The notes beneath the pieces were generated by a model, which worked only from the letters and a program-made list of their open reading frames with translations, searched no databases and was not told the origin of the DNA. The position numbers were made by a program, and so were the translations under genes. A stretch of 64,000 nucleotides of DNA from Vesta saturnalis (lineage: Eukaryota; Arthropoda; Insecta; Coleoptera; Lampyridae): positions 1,253,501-1,317,500 of the forward strand of contig JARFJB010000928.1 of assembly GCA_036346205.1 (NCBI GenBank), read 5' to 3'. Positions 11,868-24,262 of this stretch are shown piece after piece. Every line of letters begins with the position of its first letter. The first letter of the stretch is position 1.

Positions 11868-12568
11868 GAAAAATAAAAAAGGCAAATCTTTAGTCTTCAA
11901 TTTTGATTGCTTTATAAATTTTTTGATTGCAGTGAAACTTGTTTAATTGTTAGTAAATTATTATAAGTTTTTGTTATGAACGAATAATTTCTGTTTAATT
12001 GTTGTTTGCGTCTTTATATAGTTCTTGTTTAAGACCACTTATATTTTGGTACTTTTTTTACTTACTCTTTGACATATTTTTTGTGGTATTGAATTGGTAC
12101 AGATTATTTTATGCTTTCATATTAAGAAAAATAGTTTTATAACAATTGTCTCACTTGTATTGTTACCTAGGTTCATAGTACGAATTAGTGTTATTTTGTT
12201 TAGTGTGAGTTTTATTATATAAATTTATAGTATAATGCGTATTGATTTATAGAAAAATTGTACTTTTATTTGGAAAAAGAAAGGCAAACTTTTAGCCTTA
12301 AGCTTTGATTTTGTTCTATAAATTATTTGATTCCAGTAAAATGTTGTCTAATTGTTTGCGCCATTATACAATTCTTATTCGTCAGGCTTAAACTGTTGCT
12401 TAAGGATACATATACTTTTGGTACTTTTTTTTTACTTACTTGTATTGAATCGGCACAAATTATTTTATTTTTTCAAGTTAAAAAAAAAATAGTTTCACAG
12501 TTTTCTCACTTTTATTGTTCCTACGTTTATTCCACGTATAAGTATTATTTTATTCAGTGTGAGTTACT
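11868..12568. repeat. Degenerate direct repeat, two copies of about 300-350 bp
   Basis: Ordered landmarks occur in both copies: GGCAAA-CTTTTAG at 11881 and 12283; then TTTGATT, TATAAATT, TTGATT-CAGT, TTTAATTGTT, TTTTGGTACTTTTTTT, TTGTATTG, TAGTTT and CAGTGTGAGT/TAGTGTGAGT at 12201 and 12555. The offset shrinks from 402 to 354, reflecting indels. No coding sequence. It is either an old tandem duplication or two insertions of one unclassified repeat. Confidence 0.7.
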
Positions 12569-14630
12569 CAATTGTTTTAACTACTTTTACAGATTCAAGT
12601 TTGATTATTTTGATATACATACCCTTACTAGGAGTTAACTTAATTAATATGTATGTACGTAATATTAGTGTTTTCGAATTATATTGAGTAAACTAGAATA
12701 TTCCATATTAGTCTACTGCTTTCAATTTGTATTACCCTCAACTGTTCATTCACAAATGGACACTAACCCGACAGTTTAATTATCTAGCGGTTTCAAAATT
12801 TTCTACAGTTTTTAACGCGATACTCAACAATGAATCACTAACTAAAATCTATTATTACTTTTGTGCTAATTGTAGACTGGTACCATATAAAAATTTTATT
12901 TGTGACGGGATAGAAAATATCCTAAATGGTATTTTTAATAGTTTACGAATTTAAATTAAAAATAAAAGTTTGAGATTCACTAGTTTGAAATGAATGAAAT
13001 GCTTATCTATTGAAATCCTTGCCGAAATTAAGTTAAAAATTGTGTCGAGTGTTTAGCTAGACGTTATTATATTTGATATCATTATAGTTGATCCTTCAGA
13101 AGTCTCTTCCAATGCATGGTATACCACATACAGCTACACTGTGTTAAAAACTTTTCTGATAGTCCTTTAAAATATCAGGTTACCGGTTTTAAATACACTG
13201 CTAGTTTATCGCCAACCAAAAGGCGCTGTGCTTGCTTATACGCCAACTTTGAGATTTTTATAGTTGGAAACTTGTGCAAATGTATGTCGTCGCTAGTTAT
13301 CGGATTAAAATTGGAGCGTCAGACACCTGTGGGAAATTTGAAAATGACTTTTGATTACAAATTTGAACATAGTTAGTTCAGAGGTGTGTGGGAAGTTATA
13401 ATTAATGTGGGGAAAGGAGCTTCTTGGTGGTTAGCAAGGGTAGAAGTTTAGACTCTGAGCGGTCAAGGAGTAGTAAGGTAGCTGTGAAGGTGGCGGTTTA
13501 GGTATGAAAGTTGGATACTGAAGAGATTTTGTTAATCTCGCAACGGGCATTTTGTCTCGGCGTATCTTTATTTTGGAGTAACGGCGTTAACAAGCAAATA
13601 TGTTCATCGTTCTGAATGTTTTGAGTTAAGTATCCTATTTAGTGCGCCCCATTTTGATGAAAGTATCTAAAGGTCGTCCAAACCGTTGTGTAACGTTGTT
13701 ATTATACATAAAAGTGTATGATATTTATAGTAGTGACTGGATGGACGTTGAAGGTTTGGGAAAACTGAAAAATGTCCATGAACGATAAATGTTTGCAGTT
13801 TAAATTAAATAATTAAATAAAACTATTCTGTCAATAGTAAAAAGTACTTTAATACTATTAACTATACGTGATTAAAAATTTTTTGGAGATGTAAATAGTT
13901 TTACTTTGGATTTTTGTAAATTTGCTGGGAACTTTGGGGATTAAACCCAATCGTAATCTGCGATTTGAAAATTCGTAGCTAGTGAACGGAAGGCGGATAT
14001 TATACATGCTGATGTTTGGCAGGTGGAATATACAGCTGACGGTCAAACGACAGCATTGTTAACATTTATCCTCTTGACCATTTTTGTTTATTTGACTTGA
14101 ATAATATTATCGTTATTATATCTGTAAGATTTAGGTGTGTTAAATCCAGACGATATTTGCATTTAAAATTTTATCCGACTGCATTTTTTATTTTATTTTA
14201 ATGTAACAACCGTTTTTATACCCATACTTTGACAATAATTGAACGTTTGCATTTACAACATTTTCTATTTGCTCTTCATACGGTTTCTTTGTTGGTGTAG
14301 TGTACTAACCACTAACCTAATTAGAGTTACCACCTGAGATTATTCTTAACGATTAAGGTACACGGTTGAGTACATGAATGGATATTTTGACAGAGTCCTA
14401 GCTACACGCATATCAATCTCAAATTTTTGAGAGCATGTAAGAGTTTTGACAGAATCTTCCATGAGAGTTCATTGTAATTTAGTGTAAGGCGAAAAAGTGT
14501 GTAATTGAACTTTAAAGGAACGTTTTGCAAATTTCTAATAACGTTACATTTAATGATTTTTTTGAACTAAAATATGGAGACTAACACTATTAATTTTGAG
14601 TGATATTTCGTGGCTATTATTACCCTAAAG
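12569..14630. other. Intergenic, no recognised feature
   Basis: About 2 kb of AT-rich DNA. Several ORFs of 60-100 codons are open but have low-complexity composition and no motif I recognise. Confidence 0.4.
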
Positions 14631-14905
14631 TTTATAATTCATTTAAAAAAACAGAAGAATTATGTGCTAATTTGTTTTTTGCAATTTTATTTCTAAGATT
14701 CCTTTTTGGATATCAAAATAGGTATCTTATCATTAATAAATTTTATATAATTACAATTATTAAATTAAATTAAATTTAATAATTGTAATTATATAAAATC
14801 TATTAACGATAAGATACCTATTTTGATATCAAAAAAGGAATCCTAGAAATAAATAAAACAAATTAGTACATAATTCTTCTGTTTTTTTTTAAATGAATAA
14901 TAAAG
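14631..14905. mobile_element. Near-perfect palindromic foldback/MITE, about 0.27 kb
   Basis: The whole interval is an inverted repeat with essentially no spacer; the centre is AT-rich near 14768. Both arms carry ATTCATTT, ACAGAAGAATTAT, AAGGAATC/GATTCCTTTT, TTTTGATATC, AGATACCTATTTT and ATAATTGTAATTATAT in mirrored order. Arms are about 135 bp with only scattered mismatches. The outermost sequence is TTTAT. There is no coding capacity. The structure fits a hairpin MITE or a recent inverted duplication. Confidence 0.85.
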
Positions 14906-17000
14906 AAAAGAAAGCTAGTATACGTTTACCAAAATTTATAATTGATATTTGATTGGATCTAAGCAGCGAAGAGTTCCATTACTTTAATATAAAGTTATGT
15001 AGAGTTTTACGACCAATTCAATCTTCCATTTTTGAGCTATTTGAATGATTAAGTCTTATTTTCATACTGAATGTTTTAACGTTGTTTGAAATTATGATTC
15101 AGTTTTAATGTAAATTTTTGAGCTTTAGTAACAAAATTTAAGGTTCTGTTAAAGCAGTTTAAGGTTTAAGGTGAGTCCATTTTGCAAATTTAGAGGGTTT
15201 TATAACGAAACATTAGCGAAAATTAAGTTACAGATTGAACCAAAACTAAAGATGAGCGATATGATGGTTCAAGCATTGGATACATGGGGTTTTTGGTGAA
15301 ATGTGCAGTTTTTGAGTAAACACTTTGCATTGCTGACTTATGCGGCTGGTTAGGCCTTGTTTATTACGTCATTGTTTTGGAAATTTAAAGTCAGGCGGCG
15401 CTTTATTGACATTTTATTATCGATTTTTGACTTTGTGGGTTTATAACGAGCGCCTCATTAATTGTTTGAGTAAGAATCGCGACCCTACCACTTTGCTAGG
15501 ACAGTACCATGCAGTTTACCTCTGCGGGCTTGTGTTTTACTGAGTGCCACGCCTGTAGCAGTATTAAATAATTACATTAAACCGAGTTTACTCTACTTGA
15601 TTTGGTTCAAATCGTAACAAACACAGCTTTATTTGATACCAGCACAAACAATTTACAGACGCGGGCTACTGCAAGCTAAAATTATTTACGGGAAAGACAT
15701 ACTATACAACAGAAACGATTGTGTTTTTAACAATCCACAACCGAAAGCATCACCTAAGTTATTTTAACAAAGCAGCGGCCACGACTTCCCTGCATGTTAG
15801 ATGTATGCAAACATAATGTTGACTGACTGAAACCCTTGAAGTAAATTTGATCACTTGAAAGTGTTTAACATACCTACGTTATCGTACAATAAAGTTTTTC
15901 ATCTTACCACAAAAATTAAAATTCGCAGATATAACTATTGAATTTTATAGTTGAAAGCTTGTAAATTTAGTAACTTGGTTATAAAGACGCCTTGTACACA
16001 GCACCTGTAATTCAATCTCTATACTTAGTCATTACATAAAGAAAAAAGGAACACCATCTAGAGTAGCTACTTTATAATGCTTTAATAACCTACCTCAAAA
16101 TGGTAACAGCAAATAAAAACGCAATTACGGTTTCTACATCCTTGAACTTTTATGTTTAATATCAAAATAAAATGAGAATGCAAATTTGAAATGAAATATT
16201 TTACGCGTTCTTAAAAAAATATTTTCTCAACTTCGTTTATTATAATTCTGAAATCCTCACAATGGACGATAGAGGCTGCTATCAATCAACTATCTGCGAA
16301 ATATCCAATAATAACGCAGTTAAAACACGTACAATGCTATAAATGTACAAATACTACCATAACATTTGAGTTCGTAAATTAAAATACAAGGTAATGATAA
16401 GTGTCAAATAAATAATTTGTTGTAATAATAATGGCATTGGCGAAGATAACAAGTGTAATTGCAATGCCATAGATGCTATCGTAAATCTACTAAAATACAT
16501 TATTTGAAGCTGCTTCTAAAAATAAAGGATATGCTCGTTACTGAGCTAACTAATAACTGTAATAAAAAATACAACAAAATTTAATCCTAGGCTCTCAAAC
16601 CCATCAGCGATTGCTCTACAAAAGCAGTAGCAATAAAATACTACCACTTTTGTGGTGGATTTTAGCCCTACTCATCGGAGAGCTCCCTCAAATGCTACTT
16701 TTTGGAGGCATTCCATGATACTCAAATTACTCTGGACCTAGAAGGTCAGATTTTACGAGAGTGACTTTCCTCTTCAAAGTTTATAAAACAATAACAAAAC
16801 CAGATTTGTGGTCGGAAGGGGATATAATAAAAATATTCTTCTTTGTGCACACAAATGGCGCGCCACAAGTCAAATTTGCTAACTGCATTTTAGTTGGGTC
16901 GACAATGGATTTTTTGCATATAACAACGCTACCATAGTCATAGTCATAGTCATAGGAAGAAATGGATACCTTTACCATCGATGGTTTCTACCATATAGAC
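14906..17000. other. Intergenic; includes a weakly repeated segment
   Basis: No gene recognised. The part near 15375-15470 (GGAAATTTAAAG, GGCGGCGCTTTATTGACA, TTATTATCGATTTTTGA) resembles 59420-59480 (AGAAATATTAGGCG, TAAGTGACACTTTATTACC, GATTTTTGATTG). Both may belong to one diverged dispersed repeat family. Confidence 0.35.
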
Positions 17001-17024
17001 CGAGCCAGTAGAGTTATGGTAACA

Positions 17025-17262
17025 CGACCTGCTTAGCATGTGGGAAGTAATAGGTTCCATTCTCGTTACCGTCTACCCTGTATGATGTTTTTTCGGGAGG
17101 ATTTTCCTGATACACATGTAGCGGCAGGGTCAATTTGTATACGCACACAGTGTGTGGCTATTTAGGCGAACTCTGGGGTAGTAATTTCCCCCTCAGAACC
17201 TTAACTTCGTTCCACCCGATCCTATCCTGACCACATCCATCCTTAGTCACACTATGCATGTA
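17025..17262 (+). mobile_element. tRNA-derived SINE, plus orientation
   Basis: The head region GACCTGCTTAGCAT...AGGTTCCATTCTCG aligns with the better-preserved copy next to it (box B GGTTCGATCCC), followed by TCTACCCTGTATGA, ACATGTAGCGGCA, GTATACGCA, GGCTATTTA and CCGATCC...AGTCACA. It is transcribed by RNA polymerase III in its intact form and depends on a partner LINE for movement. The tail faces the second SINE. Confidence 0.75.
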
Positions 17263-17269
17263 TACGTAA

Positions 17270-17512
17270 TATATCTAGGTATGCTGTGACTGAAGGAGCT
17301 TGAGAAGGATCGGAAGAAATGGAGTTAGGATTTTTACGGCGAGTATACGACACCAGCATTCGTATAAATAGCTGCACATGATATGCGTATACGCAGTGAT
17401 CATGCCGCTATATGTGTATGGGTCAAACCCACTGAAAACCTCATACAGGGTAGAAGGTATCAGGGATCGAACCGATTACCTCTCGAATGCTAAGCAGGTT
17501 GAGTTACGACTA
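17270..17512 (-). mobile_element. tRNA-derived SINE, minus orientation, tail to tail with its neighbour
   Basis: Reverse complement of the adjacent SINE: starts near 17512 with GTAACTCAACCTGCTTAGCA, then box B GGTTCGATCCC (matches the GGTTCGANTCC consensus), TACCTTCTACCCTGTATGAGG, ACACATATAGCGGCA, GTATACGCA and a tail through CAGTCACAGC. The two copies differ at many sites, so they are probably separate insertions of one family, not a fresh inverted duplication. Confidence 0.78.
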
Positions 17513-18299
17513 GTCAATTAGTTTGATAACGCCCTTGAAGAACGTAGTGCAAAAATAACAATAAAGTGCTTACTAATATTACGGTATCAGCTGTTAAGTG
17601 TGGGCCTCACAGAATGTAACCCGCTAATAATCTAGGAGAATCAATATACAGATTTACTTAAGCGCGACAGAAACAATAACACATTTTTAGATACACTGTC
17701 ATCATTTAACTGCAATCGATCGATAGATACACTCACCAGGACTGTACACTTTGATCAACAATATATACTATAACACTGCATATAATTATATAGAGATGAT
17801 TGAGTGACCACGAGTCCATTTCATGGTTCATAAATGCAAATTTCTCCACAAACAGACAGTAAGTGTGTTATAAAATGAGTTTCTCAAATAATATACCATA
17901 TTTCTATAATAGTATAAAAAAACTGGAACCCCGTCTATGAACGTAAATCTAAATAGTTGCTTTCTAGAGATATTTCAGTTCCACTTCCAGGCAAAAAGCG
18001 TAAAAGTTGGTTTACATCCCAAATCTAGGCGATGCTGAAGGACCTTCAGTATCAAACCTTACTATAGAAAATACGCGTTGTTAGTGTGGATGGTGCAAAT
18101 ATGCTTTCCCAAGTAATGCATCCGTATCAAGGGGTAGCTGTTTCTCCTGCCTGTCTCTGTCAATATCTGAAAGTTAACCGTTCAGTGTAATAAAAAAAGT
18201 ATCTGAGAAGAAATTATTTAGTACAGACGGCATTCTGGGTCGCATCTTAAGAAAGAAAGCTCTGATTACTACTAAACCAAATCATCAACTGCCTTATTC
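17513..18299. other. Intergenic, no recognised feature
   Basis: No ORF or repeat recognised. Part of it may be 5' sequence of the non-LTR relic that follows, but translation shows no endonuclease or early RT motif. Confidence 0.35.
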
Positions 18300-18817
18300 A
18301 GTAGTCTCCGATCTAGACAATACTCTACTTGAAACGAAGTGTACTGTGTCACTAATAAATGTTGCCAAGTATTTAAATGATATTGGACTACACTTCAATA
18401 CGGAAAAGACTCTGCTTACACAGTTTTACAATCCTCAAAAGAAAATCAGTAGCTTAAATATCTTTGTTAATGGCAGTGTTATATCGAGTAACTCTTCATG
18501 TCCTAAATCTTTGGGTATTCATCTTGACAGTACTCTAACATTCCATCTACATTGCGACAGGTTGGCCTCTAAATTAAGTACTTTATCATACGCTTTTCTG
18601 TACCTTCAAACGATCTTGGATACGAAACAGCTAATCTCTGTTTACCACGCACAAATTGATAGTCGGTTACGTTACTGCATATGTCTGTGGGGCAATTCCC
18701 CTCATGTCAAATCAGTTTTTGTAGCTCAAAAACGGATTATAAGAAAAATGGCTAACGTTCGTAGTACAGAACCCTGTAGAAATATTTTCAGACATTTTCA
18801 CATATTCACATTAGTCT

Positions 18818-18890
<73 letters not shown>

Positions 18891-19172
18891 AGATGTGCTT
18901 GTATGTTTTTAAGCGTAAGAAAGAGTACACCTGCGGTGTATATTCATAGCTTCAACACTAGAAATAAACATAAGTATTACGTTCCTTTTGCTAGATGTAA
19001 TTCCACTCTTAGAGCGCCTAATGTAATGGGACTTAAAATTTTCAACTGTTTGCCTGATGGTATGAAAATCATGCAAAATGAAAATAGTTTTAAACACGCA
19101 TTAAGATGTTTATTAATTAAAAAATCATTTTATAATTTAGATGAATTCTTCAGGTATACCGACACCACCTAG
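18300..19172 (+). pseudogene. Non-LTR retrotransposon ORF2 C-terminal relic, split by (TA)n
   Basis: Plus-strand frame: SLINVAKYLNDIGLHFNTEKT (RT motif D/E region), PKSLGIHLDSTLTF, then QLISVYHAQIDSRLRYCICL and FVAQKRIIRKMA, all typical of the RT thumb of jockey/CR1-type LINEs. After a (TA)n run at 18823-18887 the frame resumes with VYIHSFNTRNK...NVMGLKIFNCLPDGMK...FYNLDEFF, the usual C-terminus, and stops at 19172. Motifs A-C lie upstream and are missing, so this is a 5'-truncated 3' end. Two frames are needed because of the TA expansion. Confidence 0.78.
18823..18887. repeat. (TA)n microsatellite inside the LINE relic
   Basis: Pure TA run interrupting the C-terminal coding region between VSL and RCACMF. 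Confidence 0.95.
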
Positions 19173-19369
19173 TAACAGTTCTTGTGATTATATTATATTT
19201 TTTGTTTTTATTTCTCTGAGCATTAGTGTGTAGTATTATCATTTTTTGTGACATGTTTTATTTACACCTTATATGTATTTTTTTATATTTGACAATGTCT
19301 ATATCAAGTTCTTTTGATCCTCGACAATAAACTACATTATTATTATTATCTCTTCTCATCATTAAAAAT

Positions 19370-19600
19370 AACTAGAGTAATTCCCGAATATAAGAAGGGA
19401 GATCGACATCTTGTAGCGAATTACCGACCGATATCTATCGTGTTTAAGTTTTTCAAATCTTGCAGAAAATTGTGTAGCAAGACACGTGACAGACTACTTT
19501 GAAAGGTTCAGACCATGTTTTAAAACCAAACTTGGATTTATCAAGAAGAAATCAACAGCTAAAGCACTCTTGAAATTCATTAACCCTTCAACGCCCAGAA
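19370..19600 (+). pseudogene. Non-LTR reverse transcriptase N-terminal fragment
   Basis: Plus-strand pieces RVIPEYKKGDRHLVANYRPI and, in the next frame, DYFERFRPC...LGFIKKKSTAKALL match the beginning of the LINE RT domain (motifs 0-1). It lies downstream of the C-terminal relic, so the order is reversed relative to an intact ORF2. It is most simply a separate truncated insertion of a related element. It loses similarity after about 19590. Confidence 0.7.
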
Positions 19601-20332
19601 GAAAAGTTTTCAAACTCATTTTTTTTAGCTGTTATTTCACCACCAGGTATGAGTTAAGAAAAATGTTAGAAAAAATTTTTTTACCTTTGCCTGCGAGATT
19701 TTGCCCTCTACACACACACATACCGAAAAAATGATCAGCACCATCAAATCGCAGTAGATCCGCAATTGAATAATTGTGGAGAAACCTTGTTTCCAATATT
19801 TTTGTCCATAATAGGCATAAAATCAACTTCGTTACGTGCTTTGGTTGCACTTTATACAGCAGCCATGAATTGTTCACACCAGGTAAGTAGATATGACATA
19901 AACTTATGTTTTTTTTAATGGGACACCCTGTATATTTTGGGTCAGTTCGTTTCCATTTTTAGTCCTCTTTCACCTAATATAACATATGACAGATAAATTT
20001 CTTATAGTTTATGCTACAGGGTAAATTATGTGTCGCATATATCAATAATGTCGTTTATAAATAGAACACTCTGTAAGTTTTATTATAATGTTTATAATTT
20101 ATTTTATATAGTAAATAAATGAAATATGTATAACTGTATGATTTTATCTCTCAAAAATAGGTAGGTATATGTTAAAATAATAAACATAAATGAAGTTAGT
20201 AACAATTTTGAAGTAAATAAGGAAATACATAATCTCGGTTAAACAAAGACTTACAAATACATTAAAAATAACACAACAACTGCAAAATAAAAACAAAAAT
20301 AAAAAATTAAATTTCCTTGCCAAATATAAAAA

Positions 20333-21420
20333 CTACAATAAATGTTCAAAATGTCCTCCATTTTCTCGGATGATCAGTTGGCATCTTTTACGTACAGATC
20401 TTACTGTATTCAGTATTTGAATAGGTTTTATTTTTCTAAATGCCTCTTGAACACAATGTAGTAAATCTTCTTTTTTATTAAAATCATTCTTATGAATTTT
20501 ATTTTTTAAAAACCCCCACACGAAAAAAGCAAGAGGGTTAACCTCTGGCGAACGTGGAGGCCACCTTGCGGTCCTTTGGTTCCAATCCATTGATTAGGAA
20601 ATTTCTCATTTAAATTATCTCTTACAATTAAAGAATTGTGGCATCTTATTGAAAACAGAACGTGTCCCTCTCAGCTAACACCTCGTCCTTAAGTATTTCA
20701 GTTAAATTTGTGTCCAAAATATCCACATACCCAACAGCCGTAAGTGTGTCTTCAAATATACAATATACCAGTTTGTTCTGGTTAAGAAAACAACTAACAT
20801 TAAACCCAAATCTTCCTTGCCTCCTTATACCCCGCACTAAATGGGGATTTATATCGTTCCAATATAATTCGTTGTCTATTAAATATTCCCGTACCTGTAA
20901 TGCGGGCTTCATCACACCATATTATGTTGGAACAAAAAGTGGGATTTACGTTCCATTTACCAATATACCACTCAGCGAACTGAATTCTTCGTCGGTTATC
21001 GGTTGGACGCAATAATTGTCGGGCAGATGCCCGATAAGGTTTAAACTTATGCTTTTTTAAAATCCTTCCTGCCGTAGTTCTTGCAACACCTATTTCCTTT
21101 TCAATTTCCCTTAAAGACGTCTTATGTTTAGCATGTACGTACCCCAAAGTATTTATCTCTTTCTCTTCGTTGTTTCTGTTATAATTATTTCGAGGTTTAT
21201 TGAAACATCCATGTTCTCGTAGATTGTCATTAAGCCTTTTAGAAGTTCTTACTTCCGGCTGTCTTCTTTCAGGGTATCTTTGGAAATACAATTCAGACGT
21301 AGCATTTGCGTTTTTTCCGCTCTCGATGTAGGCTACGAACATGTCGTATTTTTCGAAATTCTCAAAATTCGTATTTAATGTTACAGATAGCGACTTATTG
21401 CGATTATCAAATTTTGACAC
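20333..21420 (-). pseudogene. Mariner-like transposase relic
   Basis: N-terminal part 21420-20800 is open: helix-turn-helix region (KYDMFVAYIESGKNANATSE, RYPERRQPEVRT), second HTH (TSLREIEKEIGVARTTAGRI) and the first acidic block IIWCDEARITGTG. After a frameshift near 20810, NPHLVRGIRRQGRFGFNVSC continues. At the second block the usual QQDG reads Q-stop-D, and several bases are lost just after the Asp. The C-terminal frame 20590-20333 has WPPRSPEVNPLAFFVWG, in which the third acidic residue is Glu, not Asp, and ends ENGGHFEHLL. At least one stop and three frameshifts make it inactive. Confidence 0.85.
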
Positions 21421-21833
21421 TTAAAAATTATTCATTTGTCTTCCTTGTTAAGATTTGATGGTGACAGTATCCAGGGCTACCTGATACGTATTAGATTTAT
21501 TTATGGTAGACCCTAAATATACTTATTTTAGGTTATTTATTGAATGCGTATATTAGGGATTCAACAAAAACAATACACATATTTTGGTGCAGGGGTTTTT
21601 GTAACTGTTTTTATGTAGTGTTTGGGTGCAGAATCCAAAACTGCCGTCAGATTTTTTCTATCAGATCTAGTTTTTGAGATATGCTATATTGACCTTTTTT
21701 TAGAAAGAAATCATCTTATTTTTTAACTCTTATACATTTTACATTATTACTATTATATTCTCGAACTGCCGGTTAAAAAAACACAAACAATCCAAAGTAA
21801 GGTATTTATTTCATGAAATAAATAAATATATAT

Positions 21834-23896
21834 TTACATATCACTTAAAAATTTTCTTTTATAGGACTTTTTAGCATGGTGTTTACCAGGACAGTCTCGC
21901 TGAGGACTCCAACACTAGTCGGCCATCATGGGGCTACACCATCTTCTTTGATATCGATCTTCCATAGTTTTAATGTCCTGATGGAATCTTTCCCCCTGTT
22001 CTTCACTCACATCCCCTAGGTTTTCTGGAAACCGAGCTAAGTGGCTGTGGAGGTGTGAACTTTTAGGCTCATGTTACAACCGAGAGTATTAAAGTTCGAA
22101 AGCATATTTTCCACTAATTCTATATAATTCTTTGCCTTATGATTTCCAAGAAAATTTTGTACTACTTGAACAAATGAACACCAAGCGTTAGATTCAATCT
22201 CATTCATTGATGCCGTAAATTGTGGATCTTTAATAAGCTGCCTTGTTTGAGGGCCATCGAATATTCCGGCTTTCAGTTTTTCCGTGCTAATCCCAGGAAA
22301 TTTGTGTATCAAGTAGCCAAAACAAAGTCCATCTCGATTTAAAGCCTTCACAAATTGCTTCATAAGCCCCAACTTGATATGCAAGGGTGGAAATATGATT
22401 TTCTCTCTCGCAAGGTTCATTGTTTACGTTTTGCTTTCCTTGAATCATAACATTTCTTAAAGGCCAATTTCGGTTAACCCAGTGCTGATCCTTAGCTCTG
22501 CTGTCCCACTTTACTGTCCAAGGAGGAAGTTTACCATTTTTAAGTCGACACAAATCATCCACTGATGTTCTTCATACTTAATTTTTTTCAGGACTAGTGA
22601 TATTGCCTCATATTCCTCCTTCATGCTGGTAGAATGACCAATGGGTATTGAGCCATACTTATTACCATTATGTAAAAGCACACATTTCAAACTACGTCTT
22701 GAACTGTCAATAAAAAGGCGCCATTCGTTTGGTATGTATGCTGACAAACCCATTTTTTGTAAGAGTCCTCTTATGTCGTTACAGAATACCAGGTTATTTT
22801 CCTCAGAGTAAAACGGCAGCAGCTCCTGATCTCTTTTACATAAATATTACAATACTACAATACAATATTACATAAAATGTAATATTGGTATCTGGCTGAA
22901 GTAGATTCTTCTCATTTAATCTGGAGGCGAGTAATTCAGAAGACTCCTTTGAAAGGTTCTGGTGTGATGCAATTACGAAACATTCAATTTCATTCCATTT
23001 CGATAGAATAAGTAAAACACATCTAAAAGTTAAACTAGTTAAATTACTTAGTATGCAAATATGCAATAACAATTATTTCAATATAAATAGACCAATGTAC
23101 TAAAGGAATTGTAAAGTCATGCATTCTTATCAACACACTTTTCACTATTATAAATAGAAGTAACTATGTAAAACTAGAACAGATTATAAACAGATTGTAA
23201 ACATATACTCTTGTCGTTAAGTACATCATTATTAATGTGTACAATAAATAATAATTTCTAAAACATGTGAGAATAAATATTAATACCATTCTAACCTTAA
23301 ACAAACACCAATTGGGGTTAAATACTACACAGGTCTCTAATGAGATCGTTCAGTTCTTGTTGACTGAAACGTTGGGGACTTCCTAAATTCGCTTCAAAAT
23401 CACTGTCGTTTTCTGATTCTATACATTGCACTTCATCAAAGTTTGATGATTCTATATCTTCCGGGAGCCTAGGCAGACTGCTGAATGATGGAACGGGTAT
23501 TTCATCACTATGCGGTACAGGCCTCTTAGCTGAGTCTAGATCAGGATATTTCCATTTCTGTCTATTGTTCCGATTGGTGCCTTTGATATTTACGAGACAA
23601 AAATAGCGGTCATCGTGATGGTTTCTTGATTCCCTCCAAACCATTGGTACTCCAAACTTTAGGCACTTTCTCTTTCCGATTGTCCACTGCCGCAAATGTT
23701 CAACGCATGTTTTACATACGAAATCTGGCGCCTAAGATTTATCCTGGTCTCCCAAGTGAACGCCAAAATAGGCCAGATAACTTCTTTTCACAAACTCAGA
23801 AATAGGTTTTCTACTTTCTTGAAAAGTGTACTCGCCACATACATAGCAAAAAACGTCTGGATGATTCGCACAGCTACGTCTGCATTTGGATGCCAT
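21834..23896 (-). pseudogene. Orphan Cys-rich repeat-associated protein, function unknown
   Basis: Start ATG at 23894-23896 (MASKCRRSC). N-terminus has paired cysteines (FCYVCGEY, FVCKTCVEHLRQW) and YFCLVNIKG where I would expect a further Cys two residues earlier (it reads Arg); an acidic linker follows (ESENDSDFE). An amber stop replaces Trp at about 23734. Between about 22966 and 23330 the frame is interrupted by an intron or insertion. Downstream: SSELLASRLNEKNLL, EWRLFIDSSRRSLKCVLLHN, MICVDLKMVNFLLG, WDSRAKDQHW, IIFPPLHIKLGLMKQFVKAL, AGIFDGPQTRQL and FLGNHKAKNYIELVENML, then a broken C-terminus to 21834. I recall this family as abundant uncharacterised proteins in arthropod genomes. No function is established. 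A short AT-rich insertion near 22850 and a deletion near 22530 also break it. Confidence 0.75.
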
Positions 23897-23959
23897 GATT
23901 TTAATTAAATGTTTTATCACTAAAGAATACCAAATGATACCACAACTTTACCTATGTAA

Positions 23960-24262
23960 ATTAAATAGGAAACTGTACCACGTACAGCAGAGATACGAGG
24001 TAATATAGCCGGGTATTAATTACTTTTTGAGGGGGCAGCTATAAGAATGTTGGATTTTACGCTAATGAATAAATACCAAGTAACTCAAACTGACTAATTA
24101 GATTCTAATGTCTTTATATAAACTGTTTCTAGTAAAGCAGAGATATATACGAGGTAATATGGCGTACTGATTAGTTTTTGATAGGAGTATTGGAAAGTTG
24201 GGTTTTACACTAATGAATAAATGATACCAAACAACTCAAACTAGCTAATTAGACTCTAATGA
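23960..24262. repeat. Two-copy tandem duplication, about 150-bp unit
   Basis: GCAGAGATA...CGAGGTAATAT occurs at about 23987 and 24137; both are followed by TTTTACNCTAATGAATAAAT, CAACTCAAACT/TAACTCAAACT, CTAATTAGA and TCTAATG. It lies in the 5' flank of the orphan gene. Confidence 0.85.
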
